24,111 nt of DNA. Origin: Bacteroidales bacterium (GTDB lineage Bacteria; Bacteroidota; Bacteroidia; Bacteroidales; UBA10428). The notes beneath the pieces are model-generated. The model searched no databases. It saw only the letters and a program-made list of their open reading frames with translations, and was not told the DNA's origin. Location: the NCBI GenBank assembly GCA_016926235.1, contig JAFGOZ010000619.1:1-24111 (forward strand). The letters are read 5' to 3'. How positions within the stretch are numbered: the stretch's first letter is position 1; each line of letters begins with the position of its first letter. The translations under genes were made by a program, and so were the position numbers. Below, one piece after another: positions 16,405 through 24,036 of the stretch.

Positions 16405-17120
16405 CCAACTTTTTCAATACTATTATCTTCAATTATATCTTCACCTCTATATCTTAAAATTAGCTGTGCAACTGCGAGTACATCTTTTTCACAATAAGTA
16501 ACGATTCTTGGGAGGTTGTTTTCTTTCCAATATACATCAGCTACCATACTTCCATCAATGTCGTCTTTTGGGGAAGGGATATTAAAAATGGTTGTCAGTA
16601 AGTTTAATGAAGTATAATTCTTATAGTCACCAAATTTCCATAATTCAAGTGTGTCAAGGTGCTTTACTTCCCAGGGCTTTTTGCCGGCAATATCAAGGAG
16701 TGAAGGAAGTTTTAGTCCATTAATAAGCATTCTGCGAGCAATATAAGGAAAGTCAAATTCTTTCCCGTTGTGCGCACAAAGTAATGCATCGGACCGGGAT
16801 GAAAATTTTTGTAACATAGATGAAAATTCATTCAATAAAACTTTTTCATCATCACCAAAAAAAGATTTTACCCTGAATGTGTACTTGCCATTTTTCAGAA
16901 TGATATGACCAACGGAAATACAAATGATTTTTCCGAATTCTGAATAAATTCCGGCCCTTTGGTAAACATCTAAGGATGATTCCTCATCTTTCCTAAAGAA
17001 GGAGGATTTTTTATCCCACAATTCTTGCATTGTTTCACTCAGATCAGAGTAGCTGCGTTGAATGGGTACTGTTTCTATGTCAAGAAAAAGTATATTTTCA
17101 ATGTTTATATCTTGTAACAT
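16401..17120 (-). CDS. Stand-alone 3'-5' exonuclease related to PolB exonuclease domain
   Basis: A 239-residue DEDDy-type nuclease without a polymerase domain. Exo I is FLDIET with D14 and E16. Exo II is CAHNGKEFDFPYI with D123. Exo III is VTYCEKDVLA with Y209 and D213. D156 in KHLDTLELW is another conserved acid of the group. This arrangement matches the predicted PolB-like exonuclease family (PF10108-type), of which DnaQ is a more distant cousin. It should remove nucleotides from 3' ends with two metal ions. The biological role is not established. It is monocistronic by position, divergent from the Dabb gene, and it converges with a four-base overlap on the hydrolase gene. A weak TATTTTTA box (7 of 8 positions without the final G, 17170-17163) could be its promoter. 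Confidence 0.9.
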   Translation of the reverse strand: MLQDINIENILFLDIETVPIQRSYSDLSETMQELWDKKSSFFRKDEESSLDVYQRAGIYSEFGKIICISVGHIILKNGKYTFRVKSFFGDDEKVLLNEFSSMLQKFSSRSDALLCAHNGKEFDFPYIARRMLINGLKLPSLLDIAGKKPWEVKHLDTLELWKFGDYKNYTSLNLLTTIFNIPSPKDDIDGSMVADVYWKENNLPRIVTYCEKDVLAVAQLILRYRGEDIIEDNSIEKVG

Positions 17121-17171
17121 ATCTGTTCATATAGGTTAATAAGTTTTAAATTCAATATGTGCTAAAAATAA

Positions 17172-17179
17172 TAATTTTG
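17172..17179 (+). promoter_or_regulatory. Putative -7 box of the Dabb gene
   Basis: TAATTTTG matches TAnnTTTG and lies 40 bases before the ATG at 17220. It sits in the 99-base divergent gap to the exonuclease gene, adjacent to a weaker opposite-strand box at 17163-17170. No clear -33 element is visible. Confidence 0.4.
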
Positions 17180-17219
17180 TATTTACAATGTGTGAAAATT
17201 AAAACATAAATTAAATACC

Positions 17220-17507
17220 ATGATTAAGCATATAGTGATGTTTAAACTCAAAAAGGACAGGCTTGACGAACTTCATGAGTTGAGAAAAAGGTTGGATAAT
17301 CTTCAAAATACTATCGACGTGATTAAGTATTTTGAAACGGGAGTTAATATAAGACAATCAAGTTCCGCATATGATTTAGTATTAATATCAGAGTTTGAAT
17401 CACTAGATGATCTGGAGAAATATCGTGTTCACCCCGATCATCAAAAAGTTATGGAATACATTGCTATCGTTAAGGAAAGTTCAATAGTGGTAGATTATAA
17501 GTTTTAA
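17220..17507 (+). CDS. Dabb (stress-responsive A/B barrel) family protein
   Basis: Small cytosolic protein of 95 residues. It opens MIKHIVMFKLK, the hallmark first strand of dimeric alpha/beta-barrel (Dabb, PF07876-type) proteins. The middle has SAYDLVLISEFESLDDLEKYRVHPDHQKV, where the YRVHPDH phrase is typical, and the last strand is IVVDYKF. Dabb proteins include plant stress proteins and some enzymes such as olivetolic acid cyclase, but bacterial members are mostly uncharacterised. No specific reaction can be assigned. It is followed after 96 bases by manA and may have its own promoter. Confidence 0.88.
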   Translation: MIKHIVMFKLKKDRLDELHELRKRLDNLQNTIDVIKYFETGVNIRQSSSAYDLVLISEFESLDDLEKYRVHPDHQKVMEYIAIVKESSIVVDYKF

Positions 17508-17603
17508 TTTTAGTAAGTTTGATCCTGGAACTTTGTTAACTCGATACCTTTAATTGAGACGTTTGTTTTGATTAAAAGTGTTCTGTCTTCAATACAAACA
17601 GAT

Positions 17604-18584
17604 ATGAACGAATTATATCCATTAAAATTTGAGCCCATTGTAAAAGATAAAATATGGGGTGGCAAGAAATTGAAAACACTTCTAAATAAAACCAAAGCTT
17701 CAGAAAAATGTGGAGAAAGTTGGGAGATATCATGTGTGTCAGGAGAAATTTCAGTTGTTAGTAATGGGTTTTTAGAGGGTAATGCCCTTGACGAACTTAT
17801 TGATGTCTACATGGGGGATTTGGTCGGGGATAAAGTATATGATGAGTTTGGTGCAGGTTTTCCATTGCTAATTAAATTTATTGATGCGAATGCTTTACTT
17901 TCAATACAGGTTCATCCAAATGATGATCTGGCAATGGCCCGGCACAATTCTTTTGGTAAAACAGAAATGTGGTATATTATTCAAAATGATGAGGGGGCAG
18001 AATTGATAAGTGGATTTATAAAACCGACTGATCAGGAAGAGTACCTGAAATATTTAGATGCCAAAAAGCTGAAAGAAATACTAAATGTTGAAAAAGTATG
18101 TAAAGGAGATGTGTTTTATATTCCTGCAGGAAGGGTACATGCGATAGGATCTGGTATTATGTTGGCTGAAATTCAACAAACTTCAGATATAACTTATCGA
18201 ATTTATGATTGGGACAGGAAAGATGAAAAAGGGAATTCCAGGGAGCTTCATACAGATCTTGCATTGGCTGCTATCGATTTTGAAGCTGCGGGTTATTCAA
18301 AAACAAAATACCCAAGAAATTTTAATGCAACGAACAATCTTGTTGATTGTAAATATTTTACAACCAGCTATATCCAATTTGATCGTATAGTGGAAAAAGA
18401 TTTCAACCTTATTGATTCCTTTGTTGTTTATATTTGTATGGAGGGTGAAATGGTACTAAAGTATAATGAGGATGAAACGGTAACTTTAACAAAGGGAGAA
18501 ACAATTTTAGTTCCGGCAATGATAAAAAATATAGTACTAATACCCAATCCGGCAGCAGAATTATTAGAAGTTTATATTAAATAA
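17604..18584 (+). CDS. manA: Mannose-6-phosphate isomerase, type I
   Basis: Zinc-dependent cupin enzyme interconverting mannose 6-phosphate and fructose 6-phosphate, linking glycolysis to mannose-containing surface glycans. It is the short bacterial form at 326 residues. The opening is MNELYPLKFEPIVKDKIWGG. Metal ligands are Q102 and H104 in SIQVHPND, E121 in GKTEMWYI, and H179 in GRVHAIG. The frame is open up to a TTG at 17568, but the ATG at 17604 gives the normal N terminus. The upstream TACCTTTA (17545-17552) is a 7-of-8 match to the -7 box if the last G is relaxed. The TIGR01777 gene starts eight bases after its stop, suggesting co-transcription. Confidence 0.94.
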   Translation: MNELYPLKFEPIVKDKIWGGKKLKTLLNKTKASEKCGESWEISCVSGEISVVSNGFLEGNALDELIDVYMGDLVGDKVYDEFGAGFPLLIKFIDANALLSIQVHPNDDLAMARHNSFGKTEMWYIIQNDEGAELISGFIKPTDQEEYLKYLDAKKLKEILNVEKVCKGDVFYIPAGRVHAIGSGIMLAEIQQTSDITYRIYDWDRKDEKGNSRELHTDLALAAIDFEAAGYSKTKYPRNFNATNNLVDCKYFTTSYIQFDRIVEKDFNLIDSFVVYICMEGEMVLKYNEDETVTLTKGETILVPAMIKNIVLIPNPAAELLEVYIK

Positions 18585-18592
18585 AAACCGAA

Positions 18593-19501
18593 GTGAAAAT
18601 AATACTACTTGGAGGTACTGGTCTTATAGGAAGAGCTTTAACCGAAAAGTGGAAAGGCAGGCATGAATTGTATATATTCACCCGTTCGGTGGGTATGTAC
18701 AGAGCTAAAGCTGATTCAAATGTCAACTATGTACTTTGGAATGGGAAGGATATTGGTGCTGAGCAATTAACCTTTTTTAATGGTGATTATGCAGTAATTA
18801 ATCTTGTAGGAGAAAGTATTTCAGGACTCTGGACACGAAAATATAAAAAGAGGATATTGGAAAGCCGTGTAAACTCAGTCAGAGGATTAAATTCTGCGAT
18901 TAATAGAGCAAAGGATAAACCCCAGGTTGTAATTCAGTCATCTGCAATTGGATTTTATGGCTATGAATCTAAAGAACCCGTTGATGAGGGCGCACAAAAA
19001 GGAAAGGGATTTTTGGCTGATGTTGTCAAAATCTCTGAGGATACGGCTAAAGAAATAGAGGGGCTAAATATCAGACTTGTTATTATACGTTCGGGCGTTG
19101 TCGTGTCCAATACCGGTGGTTTTTTAAAATTATTAATATCGCAGATTAAAAGAGGAGTAACTCTGATTCCCGGATCGGGTGAGCAACACTTGTCATGGAT
19201 AGATATTGATGATGAAGTGAATGCGATTGATTTTCTTATAGGAAAAGATGAATGTAGCGGGATATTCAACCTGGTAGCTCTTTATCCGGTAAAGGTTAAA
19301 GCTTTATATAATGATTTGGTTAGAATAATGAATAGAAAAGTTTTAGGGAAAATACCTGCTGGAGTTCTTAAACTCTTTTTTGGAAAAATGGCCAAAGAGT
19401 TGTTTTTGGCAGATCAAAAAGTACGACCAACAAATTTATTAAAGCATGGTTATATCTTTCAATATCCTGAGATTTCAACTGTTCTTGATAAGTATTTTTA
19501 A
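18593..19501 (+). CDS. TIGR01777 family NAD(P)-binding protein (SDR, epimerase-like)
   Basis: 302-residue Rossmann-fold protein of the YfcH/TIGR01777 group. The nucleotide loop GGTGLIG is at residues 7-13, followed by VINLVGESISGLWTRKYKKRI, SSAIGFYG, GFLADVVKISED, LVIIRSGVV and the C-terminal segment ELFLADQKVRPTNLLKHGY, all typical of the family. The start is GTG, eight bases after manA. No ATG upstream in frame fits, and the Rossmann strand begins at the second residue, so GTG is the best start. The family's substrate is not known, and I do not infer a sugar-nucleotide reaction from the manA neighbour alone. EngB follows 48 bases downstream. Confidence 0.92.
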   Translation: MKIILLGGTGLIGRALTEKWKGRHELYIFTRSVGMYRAKADSNVNYVLWNGKDIGAEQLTFFNGDYAVINLVGESISGLWTRKYKKRILESRVNSVRGLNSAINRAKDKPQVVIQSSAIGFYGYESKEPVDEGAQKGKGFLADVVKISEDTAKEIEGLNIRLVIIRSGVVVSNTGGFLKLLISQIKRGVTLIPGSGEQHLSWIDIDDEVNAIDFLIGKDECSGIFNLVALYPVKVKALYNDLVRIMNRKVLGKIPAGVLKLFFGKMAKELFLADQKVRPTNLLKHGYIFQYPEISTVLDKYF

Positions 19502-19549
19502 GGATTTGATAAAGATTTTATAGTTTTAGGTTTTCAATAATAAAATACT

Positions 19550-20152
19550 ATGATTATTAAATCGGCTCAATTTCTTAAAAGTAGTCCAAACGTTGAAAGT
19601 TGTCCGCACAATGTGCTACCGGAATATGCATTTATAGGAAGGTCTAATGTGGGTAAGTCATCTCTAATAAATATGCTTACAGGACACTCAAAATTAGCGA
19701 AGACATCGTCAACCCCAGGTAAAACTCAGGTTATCAACCATTTTCTCATTAATGAAGATTGGTTTATTGTAGATTTGCCGGGATATGGTTATGCCAAGAC
19801 TTCAAAAACCAAGCGAGCTGAATTTGGGATAATGATCGAAGACTATATTGTAAAAAGGGAAACGATGATTTGTCTTTTTGTCCTGGTAGACTCAAGGCAT
19901 GAACCTTTGCAAAATGATCTGGAATTTTTCAGATGGCTGGCCGAAAATGAGATACCGTTTGTAATTGTATTTACTAAGATGGACAAGTTGAATGTTGCAG
20001 AGCGAAAAACAAATATTGAAACCTATAAAAACAAAATGCTGGAAGAGTGGGAATATCTGCCAGAAGTATTTCTGACAGCGGCTACAACCAAAGAGGGACG
20101 GGATGAGATACTGGACTATATTGAGAACATCAATAATTCAATACAGGATTAG
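19550..20152 (+). CDS. engB: Ribosome biogenesis GTP-binding protein EngB/YsxC/YihA
   Basis: Small essential GTPase (200 residues) that acts late in 50S subunit assembly. G1 is GRSNVGKSS at 30-38, G2 is in SSTPGKTQ around 53-60, G3 is DLPGYGYA at 75-82, and G4 is TKMDK at 142-146. The later TAATTKEG corresponds to the G5 area. The N terminus (MIIKSAQFLKSS) and overall length are typical. It lies 48 bases downstream of the epimerase-like gene in the same direction. A 12-base palindrome GGATTATAATCC starts on the last base of the stop codon (20152-20163), but no T run follows it, so I do not call it a terminator. Confidence 0.95.
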   Translation: MIIKSAQFLKSSPNVESCPHNVLPEYAFIGRSNVGKSSLINMLTGHSKLAKTSSTPGKTQVINHFLINEDWFIVDLPGYGYAKTSKTKRAEFGIMIEDYIVKRETMICLFVLVDSRHEPLQNDLEFFRWLAENEIPFVIVFTKMDKLNVAERKTNIETYKNKMLEEWEYLPEVFLTAATTKEGRDEILDYIENINNSIQD

Positions 20153-20238
20153 GATTATAATCCAAATTTCCTTACATTTAATTCGGAAATGAGTGCGGGA
20201 AGAAGGTGTAATTTTAATATTTAAATAATTCTTTAACT

Positions 20239-21330
20239 ATGAAAAGGCTAATTTTACTATTATTACTATCCTTTTTAGTATCTAATTTATTTTCAAATCC
20301 AATAGCTCCTCCTCCTAAACTTTGGTTCAGCGAAATATTTTTTGATGGAGATGACTGGGTGATGGAAGTTAAATTCAATGAATTTTATTCAGGGGAAAAT
20401 CTGGATAGTGTAAGGATTGAGACGAAATCAGGTACTGTTTTATTTAAACCAGGTATATATCCGGCTGATAATGGTATTTTTTTAGTTACACAAGATAGTT
20501 TGTCAGCTCCCCTTTCGATTGATAAAACAGGAGATTTTATAAATATTTATGAAGAAAATAATACTGTAGTAAATTGGGCGTGGGAATATCAATATGGTAC
20601 TGGGACAATCTCATATGGAGATTATGAGGGAGCAGAATGTCCTATGCCCTATACGGGTCAATCACTTGTTTTGGTAAGTTTCCATGAATCTACAATTGAA
20701 GGAGAGGCAGTAAAATACTGGCTGGTTAAAGAAAATGATCCTTCACTAGGTGAAGATTTTTGTATTTGTAGCAGTAAAGATACTATTTCAGGTTGGTTGC
20801 TTGATAAGTTTCAAACCCCGGTTCAAAATGCAAGGATTGAATATATAAATTCAGTTTTCATCTCCCAACCACAAATTATTACAGATAAAAACGGACACTT
20901 TGAGAATATGCCAATGTACTCAAAAATATATGATGCCATTATAATACTCGGAGATTCGGTATTAGGAAATGTTACATTTAAGGTAGAATTAGATTCATCG
21001 GATGAATTTACCTTTACATTAGCTAACTACGTTTTTGCCAATATTAAACCGTCTTTGGCTAAGGGTGCAATTATTAATAATTATCCTAATCCCGTAAGGG
21101 ATAAAACAACCTTCTATCTGGATTTATCATCAATAAATTTTAAATATGGAGTAATTAAGATATATGATGTACAAGGAAAGATAGTTAAAATTTTACCCAT
21201 CCCGTATAATAGAAATTCAGAGGTTGTTTGGGAACCCGACTTTTCTAAAATAAATGGAGGTGTGTATTTTTATCAGCTTGATATCGACGGAAGGGAAGTT
21301 GCATTTAAAAAAATGTTGTTGGTTGAATGA
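20239..21330 (+). CDS. Exported protein with T9SS C-terminal sorting domain
   Basis: 363 residues with a signal peptide at about 1-20 (LILLLLLSFLVSNLFSN). Residues about 21-170 (LWFSEIFFDGDDWVMEVKF, NGIFLVTQDS, INIYEENNTVVNWAWEYQYG, TGQSLVLVS) resemble a lamin-tail-like beta sandwich, a domain common in secreted Bacteroidota proteins. A regulatory-like beta sandwich follows at about 182-262 (ISGWLLDKFQTPVQNARIEY, then DKNGHFENMP). The last 85 residues form a T9SS type A sorting domain: NNYPNPVRDKT, VIKIYDVQGKIVK, NGGVYFYQLD. The function is not recognised beyond surface or extracellular location. Its stop shares bases with the next ATG (ATGA). A TAATTTTA box lies 23 bases upstream of the start. 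Confidence 0.85.
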   Translation: MKRLILLLLLSFLVSNLFSNPIAPPPKLWFSEIFFDGDDWVMEVKFNEFYSGENLDSVRIETKSGTVLFKPGIYPADNGIFLVTQDSLSAPLSIDKTGDFINIYEENNTVVNWAWEYQYGTGTISYGDYEGAECPMPYTGQSLVLVSFHESTIEGEAVKYWLVKENDPSLGEDFCICSSKDTISGWLLDKFQTPVQNARIEYINSVFISQPQIITDKNGHFENMPMYSKIYDAIIILGDSVLGNVTFKVELDSSDEFTFTLANYVFANIKPSLAKGAIINNYPNPVRDKTTFYLDLSSINFKYGVIKIYDVQGKIVKILPIPYNRNSEVVWEPDFSKINGGVYFYQLDIDGREVAFKKMLLVE

Positions 21331-21902
21331 TCAGACTGGTTTTTTCTTTTTGTCTATTTTTGACAACATTTTCATTTGGTATCTCCCAGGGATTGGAATT
21401 TTATAAAGAAGACTTAGTATTTGAAGTCATCAAAAGTAATTTTGTTGTTGAAGGCGCATACTATTTTTGTAATACCTCAGCAGATGCGGTTAAACAATTA
21501 ATTTGGTATCCTTTTCCGGAAGATTCAATGCTTTTTGGCGAGATTGATTCAGTTTCAATATTTTCAGGGAATGTTCCTGTCTCATTTTATACCCGAAAAA
21601 TGTCAGGAGTAGGTTTTTCTATTGAAATAAAACCTTTTGAATCAAAATGTTATAATATTTATTATAGTCAGCAAATTCTGGGCAATAAAGCAGAGTATAT
21701 ACTTCTAACAACACAAAGCTGGGGCAAGCCTTTGAAGTCGGCAAAATATAAGGTTTTATTGCCTGAAGATTTACAGTTGGATTCATTATCATATCCATAT
21801 GATACTTCTTACATTCATAAAAATAAGCAAGTATTTTACTGGGAACAAAGTGATTTTTTACCAGATAAAAATATAATTGTAGAATTTCATCAAACTGAAT
21901 AA
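21327..21902 (+). CDS. Exported protein of unknown function, coupled to upstream T9SS gene
   Basis: 191 residues, with a signal peptide at about 1-20 (LVFSFCLFLTTFSFGIS). The mature part is predicted mostly beta: LEFYKEDLVFEVIKSNFVVEGAYYFCNTS, LIWYPFPEDS, GFSIEIKPFESKCYNIYYSQQ, KAEYILLTTQSWGKPLKSAKYKVLLP, NIIVEFHQ. The pattern of one strand pair describing amino-acid-rich FPFP-like turns recalls DUF4424 or VIT-type domains, but I am not certain and assign no family. It has no T9SS sorting domain and no lipobox, so it is likely periplasmic or secreted otherwise. The ATG overlaps the previous stop (ATGA), indicating translational coupling to the T9SS protein and suggesting a joint role. Confidence 0.7.
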   Translation: MIRLVFSFCLFLTTFSFGISQGLEFYKEDLVFEVIKSNFVVEGAYYFCNTSADAVKQLIWYPFPEDSMLFGEIDSVSIFSGNVPVSFYTRKMSGVGFSIEIKPFESKCYNIYYSQQILGNKAEYILLTTQSWGKPLKSAKYKVLLPEDLQLDSLSYPYDTSYIHKNKQVFYWEQSDFLPDKNIIVEFHQTE

Positions 21903-21963
21903 TTTCTATAGTATCGTAGGGGATATAGCTTTCATATCCTTCTAAAGGATAATTCTGCTAATT

Positions 21964-23385
21964 ATGAAAAGACTCTTTTTGCATCTGCCAATACTATTTC
22001 TTTATAATCAGTTGGTTTTTTCTCAAATACATTTTGGACCTCAAAATATTATTCATCAGGAGTCGAATGGTGTAAAATGTATATATGTTGCAGATTTAAG
22101 TGGAGATAGTATTGGTGATATACTAACTGCTTCTGCTTACGATAATTCAATTGCCTGGCATAAAGGTATAGGGGGCGGCATTTTTGGTTCCAGGAAGATA
22201 ATAACCGACTCTGCTCTGAATGCTGAGTTTGTGTTTGCTGCTGATTTGGATGGAGATGGAGATATGGATGTGCTATCAGCTTCTGAAGATGATGAGAAAA
22301 TTGCCTGGTACGAAAATTTTGGCAATGATTCTATTGGCCCACAAAAAATAATTACGGTATTGGCTGATGGAGCTGAGTCTTTATATGCAGCCGATTTAGA
22401 TAATGATGGAGATATGGATGTGCTTTCAGCTTCAGAGTATGATGATGAAATAGCCTGGTATGAGAATGATGGCACAGGCCAATTTGGGCCGCAGCGAATA
22501 ATAACACATGAAGCAGATGGTGCTGAACTGGTTTATGCTGCTGATCTGGATGGCGATAGTTTGCTTGACGTGCTTACAGCTTCTGAATTTAATAACCAGA
22601 TAGCATGGCATAAGAATCTGGGTGCTGATTCATTTGGGGTGGAGCAGGTTATAAGCTATTTAACAGATGGCGCTGAGTTTGTAAATGCATCAGACCTTGA
22701 TAATGATGGAGATATGGACGTCCTCTCTGGATCCCGAAGGGATGATAAACTCGCCTGGTATGAAAACCTCGGAAGTGGAAGCTTTGGAGAGCAAAACATT
22801 ATTTCAATAGCTGCAGATGCCCCCGAATGCATCATGTCAGCTGATTTGGATCAGGATGGAGATATGGATGTTATTTCTGCTTCTGAAAACGATTCCAAAA
22901 TAGCCTGGTATGAGAATCTGGGAGCAGGAAACTTTGGCCCGCAGCAAGTTATTACAACAAATGCCGATGGTGCTTCATTTGTATTTCCTGCCGATTTGGA
23001 TGGTGACGGTGATCTTGATCTTGTCTCAGCTTCTGACAGGGACGGGAAGGTAGCCTGGTATGAAAATCTTCCGGGTCCTGCGGTCATTACTGAAACAAAT
23101 TATGCTTCAAATCCATTAGAAGTCATAATATACAATCAAAGGTCTTCTAAACAGATTCAGTTTAGCATATCCGTTTTATCTGAGTGTATTGTTGATGTAA
23201 GAATGCTGGATGTTTTAGGGAAAGAGACCGATAATGTTTATCATGGTCAGATCAACCAAGGAGACTCCTCATTTAGCTATAGCACAAGGAATATGCCATC
23301 GGGTTTGTATATATGCGTTACAACTTCCATTTCGACAAACGGACAAAGGAATAAAAATGTTCAGTTAATTCAGATTTATGAATGA
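21964..23385 (+). CDS. Seven-repeat FG-GAP/VCBS-type propeller protein with C-terminal sorting-like domain
   Basis: 473-residue exported protein with a signal peptide at about 1-20 (LFLHLPILFLYNQLVFS). Residues 24-373 are seven consecutive repeats of about 50 residues. Each has the pattern FGPQxIIT, ADGAExVYAADLDGDGDMDVLSAS, DDxIAWYENLG. The DxDxDGxxD loop is the calcium-binding motif of FG-GAP/VCBS repeats, and seven units suggest a seven-bladed propeller. Loops in repeats 1 and 4 (DLSGDSIGD, DLDGDSLLD) are degenerate. The last 95 residues (VIIYNQRSS, VDVRMLDVLGKE, NMPSGLYICVTT, NVQLIQIYE) look like a T9SS sorting domain lacking the common YPNP opening. Likely a surface adhesin or binding protein; the ligand is unknown. 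Confidence 0.88.
   Translation: MKRLFLHLPILFLYNQLVFSQIHFGPQNIIHQESNGVKCIYVADLSGDSIGDILTASAYDNSIAWHKGIGGGIFGSRKIITDSALNAEFVFAADLDGDGDMDVLSASEDDEKIAWYENFGNDSIGPQKIITVLADGAESLYAADLDNDGDMDVLSASEYDDEIAWYENDGTGQFGPQRIITHEADGAELVYAADLDGDSLLDVLTASEFNNQIAWHKNLGADSFGVEQVISYLTDGAEFVNASDLDNDGDMDVLSGSRRDDKLAWYENLGSGSFGEQNIISIAADAPECIMSADLDQDGDMDVISASENDSKIAWYENLGAGNFGPQQVITTNADGASFVFPADLDGDGDLDLVSASDRDGKVAWYENLPGPAVITETNYASNPLEVIIYNQRSSKQIQFSISVLSECIVDVRMLDVLGKETDNVYHGQINQGDSSFSYSTRNMPSGLYICVTTSISTNGQRNKNVQLIQIYE
22033..23082 (+). repeat. Tandem repeat, seven coding units of 150 bases
   Basis: The DNA that codes residues 24-373 of the propeller protein repeats in frame with a 150-base period. The most constant segments encode GATATGGATGTGCT-like calcium loops and GCCTGGTATGA (AWYE). 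The copies differ at many positions, so it is an old coding expansion, not a recent array. Confidence 0.85.
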
Positions 23386-23398
23386 TTTGGAGAAGATT

Positions 23399-23968
23399 TT
23401 AGTTAGCTTGCCCATTATAATCATTAAACACGCACATCTCATCTACTTCCTTGCGTTTTTTAGGACGGATTTCTTCAGAAGATGGATAACCAACTGTTAT
23501 AATTAATTCAGCCCTCTTGCTTCGCGGAATATGTAACAGCTCTTTCACTTTCTTTTCATTAAACCATCCCAGAATGCATGTTCCAAGGCCTTCGGTCTTG
23601 GCCTGGAGACAAAAATGCTCTGCAGCAATACCAATATCTATAAGAGGATAATCTTTATTTTTAATCAACTGGCCTGCGTTGGATGTAAAGTTTGCTTTTT
23701 CCTGTACAATTACTACATGTATTGGAGCTTGTTTGGTAAAGTGATTCATAGATAGCAATTTACTTGCGGCAAGGTCAGCAAGGGTATTCTTCTTTTCAAC
23801 GTCGTCAATAATAATAAATTTCCAGGGTTGTGCATTACATGCTGATGGGGCAAGACGCGCAGCTTCAATACAACGCATAAGTTTTTCCTTTTCTACTGGC
23901 TTATCCAAATATCCACGGTCACTTTGACGAGTGCTTACTAGTTCTAGAAAATCTTCCGGTTTAATCAT
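23399..23968 (-). CDS. Nitroreductase family protein
   Basis: FMN-dependent oxidoreductase of 189 residues, predicted cytosolic. The opening FLELVSTRQSDRGYLDKPV matches the RxSxRxF-type FMN-binding start, PSACNAQPWKF is the classic second motif, and AEHFCLQAKTEGLGTCILGWF and LIITVGYPSSEEIRPKKRK complete the family pattern. Enzymes of this kind use NAD(P)H to reduce nitro groups, quinones or flavins, and the substrate cannot be told. The C-terminal tail with two cysteine-spaced segments is ordinary. It converges on the propeller gene with 13 bases between stops. A TAATTTTG box lies 23 bases upstream of its ATG. Confidence 0.92.
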   Translation of the reverse strand: MIKPEDFLELVSTRQSDRGYLDKPVEKEKLMRCIEAARLAPSACNAQPWKFIIIDDVEKKNTLADLAASKLLSMNHFTKQAPIHVVIVQEKANFTSNAGQLIKNKDYPLIDIGIAAEHFCLQAKTEGLGTCILGWFNEKKVKELLHIPRSKRAELIITVGYPSSEEIRPKKRKEVDEMCVFNDYNGQAN

Positions 23969-23990
23969 GTTTTATGGTTTATTCAGGGAG

Positions 23991-23998
23991 CAAAATTA
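23991..23998 (-). promoter_or_regulatory. Putative -7 box of the nitroreductase gene
   Basis: On the minus strand TAATTTTG matches TAnnTTTG, giving a leader of about 16 bases before the ATG at 23968. A TTTG (24027-24024 on this strand) lies 25 bases upstream, longer than the usual -33 spacing, so it supports the call only weakly. Confidence 0.5.
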
Positions 23999-24036
23999 CT
24001 ATTTATTTTCATTACTAAACGAGCAAATTATATTTC

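Noticed and set aside
17568..17603. TTG start adding twelve residues to ManA
   Set aside because: The extra residues are not family-like, and the ATG at 17604 gives the standard opening.
20152..20163. Terminator after engB at palindrome GGATTATAATCC
   Set aside because: A perfect palindrome leaves little loop, and no T run follows.
22033..23082. CRISPR-like or satellite array
   Set aside because: The 150-base units are in frame, diverged at synonymous positions and encode a known repeat fold.
22137..23087. Serine-rich open frames on the minus strand opposite the propeller gene
   Set aside because: They are mirror images of the 150-base coding repeats and resemble each other only because of that.
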